From Planctomycetota bacterium (GTDB lineage Bacteria > Planctomycetota > UBA1135 > GCA-002686595), in the NCBI GenBank assembly GCA_028823185.1, contig JAPKBY010000111.1, positions 1-6,347 of the forward strand: a stretch of 6,347 nt of DNA. Direction: 5' to 3'. Position 1 is the stretch's first letter, and every line of letters begins with the position of its first letter. This document shows, piece by piece, positions 1-4,651 of this stretch. The position numbers and the translations under genes were made by a program. The notes below the pieces were generated by a model, which worked only from the letters and a program-made list of their open reading frames with translations, searched no databases and had not been told where the DNA came from.

Positions 1-3
1 CCG

Positions 4-1110
4 ATGCGACAAACACCTCTCCACAGCACTCATGAGCGACTCGGCGCACGCCTCGTCGAGTTTGGTGGTTGGCATATGCCTGTGCAGTACGGCCCGATCC
101 TTGAAGAGATCAAGCGCGTGCGAGAGCACGCGGGGCTCTTCGACCTCGGCCACATGGGAAGAGTGCGCATCAACGGTCCTGAGCGCGTCCGCTTCCTCGA
201 CTCGATCACGACGAACTTCGTCGCGCGAATTCCTGAAGGCGCCATCCGCTACTCGCTCTTCTGCTCTCCGGACGGACACCCCATAGACGACCTGCTCATC
301 TATGCAGGTTCCGATTGTCTGCGCCTCGTCATCAACGCAGCGAACGCTGAGGTCGACCTCGCCTTTCTCCGTGAGCACGCAGAAGGCTTCGACGTCACCA
401 TCGAAGATCGCACAACCGAGACCACGATGATCGCCGTGCAAGGGCCAGAGGCGACCTCCATCCTCCAAGATGTCTGCGAGAGCGATCTCTCCGAGATCGG
501 CTACTACCGCTTCGGGCGCTCGACTGTCTGCTCGATCCCCAACACGCTGCTCTCGCGAACAGGCTACACAGGCGAAGACGGCTTCGAGATCTATCTCCGC
601 AATGACGACTGCGAGGGCGTCTGGAACGCACTCCTAGAGCTGGGCTCAACCCGCGGCCTCGCGCCCATCGGGCTGGGAGCTAGAGACACCCTCCGCCTCG
701 AAGCTGGCATGCCTCTCTATGGACACGAGCTGAGCCCTGAGCATCACGCCCTCGAAGCAGGCCTCGACTTCGCAGTCTCTTTCGCTGAAGAGAAGGGCGA
801 CTGGATCGGGCGCGACGCGCTCAAATCGCTCGGCGAGGCATCGACCCGCACGCTGGTGGGCGTCACAGCTGCTGGCAAGCGCGCTCCTCGCATGGGCTAC
901 CCTGTCCTAGCTGACGGTGTTCAAGTCGGAGAGATCCGCTCTGGAGCGGTCTCACCCACCCTAAATACAAACATCGGAGCTGCGTATATCGAGAAGAGCC
1001 ACGCAGCGCCCGGCACACAATTGGAGATGGAGATCCGCGGAAAGGCCACGCCTATCCAAGTCCATCCCCTCCCCTTTTATTCGAGGAAGCGGAAAGCCAA
1101 GAAGAGCTGA
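4..1110 (+). CDS. gcvT: Aminomethyltransferase, glycine cleavage system T protein
   Basis: This cytoplasmic T protein takes the aminomethyl group carried on the lipoyl arm of GcvH, releases ammonia and transfers the one-carbon unit to tetrahydrofolate. The 368-residue length is normal for the family. The N-terminus (RQTPLHSTHERLGARLVEFG, then GWHMPVQYG) is the classic GcvT opening, which supports the ATG at position 4 although only three bases lie upstream. Other family marks are AGLFDLGHMGR (43-53), the IDDL motif with Asp95/Asp96 in the region of the family's catalytic Asp, NAAN (111-114), SRTGYTGEDGFEIYL in the middle, and GLGARDTLRLEAGMPLYGHE with Ala226-Arg227-Asp228, a folate-site segment. 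The C-terminal barrel domain ends in a basic tail (SRKRKAKKS). It lies 54 bp upstream of gcvH on the same strand, so they are probably co-transcribed. The promoter and any glycine riboswitch would lie off the left edge. No key residue appears to be missing. Confidence 0.97.
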   Translation: MRQTPLHSTHERLGARLVEFGGWHMPVQYGPILEEIKRVREHAGLFDLGHMGRVRINGPERVRFLDSITTNFVARIPEGAIRYSLFCSPDGHPIDDLLIYAGSDCLRLVINAANAEVDLAFLREHAEGFDVTIEDRTTETTMIAVQGPEATSILQDVCESDLSEIGYYRFGRSTVCSIPNTLLSRTGYTGEDGFEIYLRNDDCEGVWNALLELGSTRGLAPIGLGARDTLRLEAGMPLYGHELSPEHHALEAGLDFAVSFAEEKGDWIGRDALKSLGEASTRTLVGVTAAGKRAPRMGYPVLADGVQVGEIRSGAVSPTLNTNIGAAYIEKSHAAPGTQLEMEIRGKATPIQVHPLPFYSRKRKAKKS

Positions 1111-1164
1111 CGCTGTCCTCACTCCCTTCACATTAGATCTCCCAGACCCCAAGGAACCTGAAAC

Positions 1165-1560
1165 ATGCGACCCGACGATCGGCAATACCTCCCCTCTCAC
1201 GAGTGGGTCAAGATAGACGCTCAAATCGCCACAATCGGAATCACCGACTTCGCAGTCAACGAGCTCTGCAGCGGTAACGAGGGTGACCTCGTCTACTGCG
1301 ACCTCCCCGAGCTCGGCCGCCTCGTCGGCGCAGGCGAGACCTTCGGCGAGATCGAATCAGTGAAAGCCGTCAGCGACCTCAACTCTCCCGTCGCAGGTGA
1401 GATCATCGAGGTCAACCCTGAGATCGAGGACCACCTCGAGATCCTCTCTGACGATCCCTGGAATCGTGGCTGGTTGATCAAGATCAAGGTCAGCGGCGAG
1501 TCATCCACTTCGCTGGTTGACCTCGCAGCGTACGAAGAACTCGTCGCAGAGAAGGAGTAG
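1165..1560 (+). CDS. gcvH: Glycine cleavage system H protein (lipoyl carrier)
   Basis: GcvH is the small cytoplasmic shuttle whose lipoyl-lysine arm carries the aminomethyl intermediate from the P protein to the T protein and is reoxidised by the L protein. At 131 residues it has the usual length. It opens with the family signature (YLPSHEWVKI, then ATIGITDFA), and GEIESVKAVSDL places the lipoylated lysine at Lys67. The ending SLVDLAAYEELVAEKE is also typical. An AAGGA Shine-Dalgarno at 1151-1155 lies nine bases before the ATG and fixes the start. Two oddities are visible. About five extra residues (near Cys35-Glu39, CSGNE) sit between GITDFAVNEL and GDLVYCDLPELG, where E. coli GcvH runs straight on. 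The usual Pro-Glu-Leu-Val-Asn segment before the DPY/GW motif reads LEILS here. Both changes are outside the lipoylation loop, so function is probably retained. It lies directly before its likely modifying enzyme. Confidence 0.96.
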   Translation: MRPDDRQYLPSHEWVKIDAQIATIGITDFAVNELCSGNEGDLVYCDLPELGRLVGAGETFGEIESVKAVSDLNSPVAGEIIEVNPEIEDHLEILSDDPWNRGWLIKIKVSGESSTSLVDLAAYEELVAEKE

Positions 1561-1561
1561 T

Positions 1562-1577
1562 CGCGCCTTTCGGCGCG
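1562..1577 (+). promoter_or_regulatory. GC-only hairpin between gcvH and the lipM-like gene
   Basis: CGCGCC (1562-1567), loop TTTC (1568-1571) and GGCGCG (1572-1577) form a perfect 6-bp GC stem. It begins one base after the gcvH stop codon and ends eight bases before the ATG at 1586. No T-run follows, so it is not a canonical intrinsic terminator. It occupies the place where a ribosome binding site would sit, and no purine-rich site is seen there. By inference it could limit translation of the downstream gene, or protect the 3' end of a processed gcvT-gcvH message. The stem is seen directly; its role is a guess, and short GC stems arise by chance in GC-rich DNA. Confidence 0.4.
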
Positions 1578-1585
1578 TGCGAGTC

Positions 1586-2305
1586 ATGGAGACTTGGCGC
1601 CAAATAACGACCTGGGGCGCGCCCCCAGAGTTCAACATGGGCCTCGACGGCGCCCTCTTAGAGGACGTCGATGCTCCACCGACTCTGCGCTTCTACACTT
1701 GGACTCCGGCTGCGCTCAGCCTGGGCTACTTCCAACGCTTTGATGACGTCCCTGCGGCTTCCGACGCATTCGTCGTCGTCCGTAGAGTCACAGGTGGAGG
1801 CGCGATACACCACGCGAACGAGCTGACCTTCTCGATCACCGCGAGCGCGAAGCACTCACTCTTCCAAGGCCCGATCCCCCGCTCTTATGAGCGCATCCAT
1901 GAGCTGATCGCGCAGGCGCTCTCTCGATTTGGCTGCGATCCAGCGATGAGAGGAGACTCCGAGCTCTCTTCAGACATCTCAGATACAGGGATGTGCTTTC
2001 ATCACTCAACCTCCCTTGATCTCGCCTGGGGCGGTCGCAAGGGCGTTGGATCTGCACAGCGCCGTCGCAAAGAGAGAGTCCTACACCACGGCTCCATCAA
2101 GCTCGGCCCCTCGCAATATGACACCGGCGTCGCTGAACTTGAGGGATCAACAGACCCTGCAGAGCTAGCGAGGGTGATCGCTGAGGTCTTCCGTGAGAGC
2201 GCGAAGATCCAACTCACAGCTGGCGTCCCGAGCCCGAGCGAACGTGAGAGCGCCGCGCTGCTCGGTCAGAAGTCCCTCGATCCGGACTTCATCAAGCGCC
2301 GCTAA
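1586..2305 (+). CDS. lipM: LipM/LplA-family lipoyl-domain acyltransferase (probable octanoyl-[GcvH] transferase)
   Basis: The 239-residue product belongs to the biotin/lipoate protein ligase fold. Evidence is RFYTWTPAALSLGYFQ (35-50), RRVTGGGAIHH (66-76), GGRKGVGSAQRRRKERVLHHGSI with Lys152, and a C-terminal Lys-Ser-Leu-Asp-Pro-Asp-Phe tail like the end of LipM proteins. Cys137 in Met-Cys-Phe, 15 residues before Lys152, matches my recollection of the active-site cysteine of B. subtilis LipM (CF...GRK spacing). This favours octanoyl transfer from acyl carrier protein over ATP-dependent lipoate ligation by LplA. The expected substrate is apo-GcvH, encoded 25 bp upstream. A longer reading from ATG 1517 would overlap gcvH by 44 bp and add 23 Arg/Ser-rich residues with no family similarity, so ATG 1586 is preferred. 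No Shine-Dalgarno is visible there, which suggests coupling to gcvH translation. A lipoate ligase or a general LplA-like protein is the main alternative. Confidence 0.85.
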   Translation: METWRQITTWGAPPEFNMGLDGALLEDVDAPPTLRFYTWTPAALSLGYFQRFDDVPAASDAFVVVRRVTGGGAIHHANELTFSITASAKHSLFQGPIPRSYERIHELIAQALSRFGCDPAMRGDSELSSDISDTGMCFHHSTSLDLAWGGRKGVGSAQRRRKERVLHHGSIKLGPSQYDTGVAELEGSTDPAELARVIAEVFRESAKIQLTAGVPSPSERESAALLGQKSLDPDFIKRR

Positions 2306-3258
2306 GAGTGTGAGCGCTCGCTGCGCAGCCACTCCAAGACTCTACCCATGTCTTCCGGGAGCGGAGCCTTGACGCTCACTTCCTCACCAGTCGTCGGGTG
2401 TGGAAAGCACAGCACAGAGGCATGGAGCGCATGACGATGTATCTCGGGCGCCTCTTCAGGCAAACGCAAGGTGTGCCCTCCTCGCCCGCGATAAACAGAG
2501 TCTCTGAGAATGGGGAGCTCTATAGAAGCGAGGTGAGCGCGCAGTTGGTGAGTTCGACCCGTCTTAGGGCTCAGACTGAGGTGCGCGAGCCCATCAAAGC
2601 GCTCCATCACCTCCCAATAGGTCAACGCCTCTCGCCCCTCTCCTTCCGACAAGACGCTCTGCCGATCCGGGAATTTGGGGTGTCTACCAAGAGGAGCTTC
2701 GATCCAATCAGAGTCGAAGCGTGGTTCGCCAAACACGACCGCCTCATATGTCTTCTGAACCCGTCGCTCTTTGAACGCTGCCTGTAAAGCCGTCAGCGCG
2801 CTCGAAGTTCTGGCGACGACGAGCGCTCCGCTGGTGTCCCGATCTAAGCGATGGACGATCCCTGCGCGTCCCTCTTCGCTTCCTTCCGGGAGCTCTCCAT
2901 AGCTCTCTTCGAGCATGCCAGAGACCGAGCGATCTCCTGGACGATTCCCGTGGGTCAAGAGGCCCGGGGGTTTGAAGACCACGACGACCGCCTCGTCTTC
3001 GTAGAGGAGCTCCAGCGCAGGCCCTGCCCCCTCTCTACCCTTCGCTATGCGCTCTTCCGCGCGGAGGAGCACCTCTTGCCCTTCCTCGACCCTAAAACCA
3101 GGCCTCTTCACCACTACAGAGTCCACCTCAACGCGCCCCGCACGAATCCAAGCCTGTGCACGTGAGCGCGAAATCTCCGCCATCGAGCTCAAGAAGGCGA
3201 GGTCTAAGCGCTCTCCAGCAGCGCTCTTGGGGATAGAGAATCTTTGTTCGGTTTCCAT
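2302..3258 (-). CDS. RluC/RluD-family 23S rRNA pseudouridine synthase
   Basis: The 318-residue protein should isomerise uridine to pseudouridine in RNA, most likely in 23S rRNA; the exact target cannot be read from sequence. An N-terminal S4 RNA-binding domain spans roughly residues 15-65 (GERLDLAFL, then SRSRAQAWIRAGRVEVDS). The catalytic domain follows, with YEDEAVVVVFKPPGLLTHG (86-104), the motif HRLDRDTSGALVVA (136-149) in which Asp139 is the catalytic aspartate, the SPKTGRTHQLRAHLA segment, and HALHASVLCFPHPTTGEE near the end. Length and domain order are those of RluD/RluC rather than the shorter RluA. A charged Gly/Glu/Arg-rich linker (about 67-80) joins the two domains. The gene faces away from the HD-GYP regulator across a 120-bp gap, and its stop codon overlaps that of the lipM-like gene. 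No Shine-Dalgarno is visible before the ATG, but no better start is seen. Confidence 0.95.
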   Translation of the reverse strand: METEQRFSIPKSAAGERLDLAFLSSMAEISRSRAQAWIRAGRVEVDSVVVKRPGFRVEEGQEVLLRAEERIAKGREGAGPALELLYEDEAVVVVFKPPGLLTHGNRPGDRSVSGMLEESYGELPEGSEEGRAGIVHRLDRDTSGALVVARTSSALTALQAAFKERRVQKTYEAVVFGEPRFDSDWIEAPLGRHPKFPDRQSVLSEGEGREALTYWEVMERFDGLAHLSLSPKTGRTHQLRAHLASIELPILRDSVYRGRGGHTLRLPEEAPEIHRHALHASVLCFPHPTTGEEVSVKAPLPEDMGRVLEWLRSERSHS

Positions 3259-3378
3259 GAAGCGAACACGATACAGCCCCGAGAGCCTGAGAGCTCAATT
3301 TGATACCTATTCAAGCGCGCACCTAGCTTTGGTACAAAATGAGTACGCTTAACCCCTCAAGAGGGCGCCGGCCACATC
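3259..3378. promoter_or_regulatory. Divergent intergenic region carrying presumed promoters
   Basis: This 120-bp gap separates two genes that start in opposite directions, so it should hold both promoters. It is locally A/T-richer (about 3297-3340) than the flanking genes. On the + strand, TTCAAG (3310-3315), a 17-base spacer and TACAAA (3333-3338) are a weak sigma-70-like pair. On the - strand, TTGTAC followed by AT-rich sequence is similarly weak. TTGA-N7-TCAA (3300-3314) is an interrupted palindrome that might be a protein site. AAGAGGG (3359-3365) is the only ribosome-binding-like stretch before the HD-GYP gene, 13 bases from its ATG, which is a long spacing. The individual elements are guesses; only the divergent layout is firm. 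Confidence 0.4.
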
Positions 3379-4440
3379 ATGACCTCAATAGATCTGACTA
3401 CTTCAGCGCCTGCCTCGGTGCTCCTCGTCGACGACGACCGCTCGACCTTAGAGCTCCTCGGCCATGTCCTAGGCCTCCAAGGCTTCGATGTCAGCCTCGC
3501 GATCACCCCCGAGGAGGCCATCCACCTGCTCCAAACGATTCAGGTCGATGCCGTCGTGACTGACGTTCACTTCGATGGATTCGAGGGAGGTGAGCGCGTC
3601 CTCGGCGCATGCAGAGAGCTCCAACCTGACGTAGTCGTCATCCTCATGACGGGCTATCCCGCCGTCGAAGGCGCGGTCTCCGCGATCAAGGGAGGCGCCC
3701 TCGACTACCTCATCAAGCCTGTAGATCCCGTCGTCTTGGGCGCGATGGTTCATCGCGCCTTACGTGAGCGAAAGCTAGGTCGAGAAGAAGGTCAACTCGA
3801 GTTCACAGAGCTCGTTGACATCCTCTCGGAGATGGTCGCAAACACCATCGAACGAGTAGATCCGTACACCGCTGGGCACGGTGAGCGCACACGCAAATAC
3901 TGCCGGATCCTCGCGGAGGGCTTCGGCATGGATCCACAGACACTTGAACGACTTGAGCTCGCTGCGATCGCGCACGATTACGGGAAGATCTATCTAGAGG
4001 ACCTCGGCTTCCTCACGAAGGCTGGACCGCTCACTCCCGACGAATACCGAGAGGTGCAAAAGCACCCGGCTCTAGGCGCCTCAAAGCTCGGCAACCACCC
4101 GCACCTCGAAGAGGTCTGCCGCTTCGTCGCTGAGCACCACGAGAAGTTTGACGGCACCGGATACCCCCATCGACTCAAGGGTGAGGAGATCTCCCTCCCC
4201 GGGAGAATCCTAGGCGTCGTCGAGGTCTTCGACAGCCTCTCAACCAAGCGCTCCTACAAAGATATCTGGCCGCTCGAGAAGACCCTCGACTTCTTCCAAG
4301 CCCAAAGAGGTCGCGCCTTCGACCCCGAAGTGCTCGATTCCTTCGTAGATCTCTTAAAGGTCAACGGAGAAGAGTGGATGACAGCCCCCCAGGAAGATCT
4401 CTTGGCAGCGGGCGTGATACGGCCGGAAGACGGCAAATAG
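3379..4440 (+). CDS. Response regulator with receiver and HD-GYP domains (predicted cyclic di-GMP phosphodiesterase)
   Basis: This 353-residue cytoplasmic protein has two domains. The receiver (about 13-130) shows LLVDDDRST with acidic residues Asp18-Asp20, phospho-acceptor Asp62 in VVTDVHFDG, Thr91 in LMTGYP and Lys113 in YLIKPVDP. A short linker leads to the HD-GYP domain (about 140-345), with DPYTAGHGERT (His167), AHDYGK (His199, Asp200, Lys203), QKHP (His229), HHEKFDGTGYP (His253, His254, Gly261-Tyr-Pro263) and FDPEVLDSF near the end. Proteins of this layout (RpfG-like) linearise cyclic di-GMP to pGpG or GMP through a bi- or tri-metal site, under control of a sensor kinase. No kinase is encoded nearby. 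In the usual ADVFDALTSxRPY block this protein reads VEVFDSLSTKRSY, putting Glu282 where the family has a metal-binding Asp. The ATG at 3379 gives a normal receiver N-terminus. Activity is predicted but not certain because of that substitution. Confidence 0.95.
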   Translation: MTSIDLTTSAPASVLLVDDDRSTLELLGHVLGLQGFDVSLAITPEEAIHLLQTIQVDAVVTDVHFDGFEGGERVLGACRELQPDVVVILMTGYPAVEGAVSAIKGGALDYLIKPVDPVVLGAMVHRALRERKLGREEGQLEFTELVDILSEMVANTIERVDPYTAGHGERTRKYCRILAEGFGMDPQTLERLELAAIAHDYGKIYLEDLGFLTKAGPLTPDEYREVQKHPALGASKLGNHPHLEEVCRFVAEHHEKFDGTGYPHRLKGEEISLPGRILGVVEVFDSLSTKRSYKDIWPLEKTLDFFQAQRGRAFDPEVLDSFVDLLKVNGEEWMTAPQEDLLAAGVIRPEDGK

Positions 4441-4457
4441 TCACCTGAAGCACTCAA

Positions 4458-4528
4458 GGATGTGGGCGTCAAGGCTGACCCCCTCAAGTCGTGTCTCAAA
4501 GCCTGCCCCTTGCTGACTTGCCACATCC
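4458..4528. repeat. Composite inverted repeat downstream of the HD-GYP gene
   Basis: GGATGTGG (4458-4465) is perfectly complementary to CCACATCC (4521-4528), and CAAGTC (4485-4490) to GACTTG (4515-4520). The right arms are contiguous (14 bases). The left arms are separated by 19 bases, so the RNA could fold as a long stem with a side bulge around a 24-base loop. A competing pairing, CAAGG (4470-4474) with CCTTG (4508-4512), is also possible. The element begins 18 bases after the HD-GYP stop codon. No T-run follows, so it is not a standard intrinsic terminator. It may be a 3' stability element, a structured leader for the next gene, or chance. Confidence 0.35.
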
Positions 4529-4570
4529 GTAAGGGTATGTAACCTTTCGGGGCTAATGGGATAGGAGACG

Positions 4571-4651
4571 ATGTCTCGCGACCCCCCTCACTCGCCAGAA
4601 CTCAATCGCATTCAATGTCCAAGCACAGGTACCTCACCTTGGTCCAGATAG
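4571..4651 (+). other. Possible 26-codon leader ORF overlapping the next gene's start
   Basis: An ATG at 4571 opens a 26-codon frame ending in TAG at 4649-4651. It begins MSRDPPHS and ends SPWSR. It has the best ribosome-binding-like sequence in this gap, AGGAG at 4563-4567, but only three bases separate that from the ATG, which is tight. The frame overlaps the first 37 bases of the SUMF-fold gene in a different register. It could couple or attenuate translation of that gene, which lacks its own clear ribosome binding site. The peptide resembles nothing I know and may not be made. Confidence 0.15.

Noticed and set aside
1..1560. Frequent GAGATC and GATCTC words in the gcv genes
   Set aside because: Most are in-frame Glu-Ile codons (GAG ATC) reflecting codon preference, not a repeat or a binding site.
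1566..1573. Octamer CCTTTCGG shared by the gcvH-lipM hairpin and position 4543-4550
   Set aside because: Two copies of an 8-mer in 6.3 kb is close to chance, and the second copy forms only a weak stem.
1517..1585. Upstream ATG at 1517 extending the lipM-like gene by 23 residues into gcvH
   Set aside because: The extension is Arg/Ser-rich, reads gcvH codons in another frame, and has no counterpart in the family; ATG 1586 gives the normal N-terminus.
2398..3165. Plus-strand open frames of 129 and 104 codons across 2398-3165
   Set aside because: They lie antisense to a clear pseudouridine synthase gene, show no domain features, and follow from its codon bias.
3339..3563. A 74-codon plus-strand frame starting 40 bp before the HD-GYP gene
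   Set aside because: It mostly reads the receiver domain out of frame, giving a Pro/Arg-rich product with no recognisable features.
4529..4614. Possible sigma-70 promoter or cyclic di-GMP riboswitch before the SUMF-fold gene
   Set aside because: The best -10 candidate (TATGTA at 4536-4541) has no acceptable -35 at normal spacing, and the conserved core of GEMM riboswitches is not seen.
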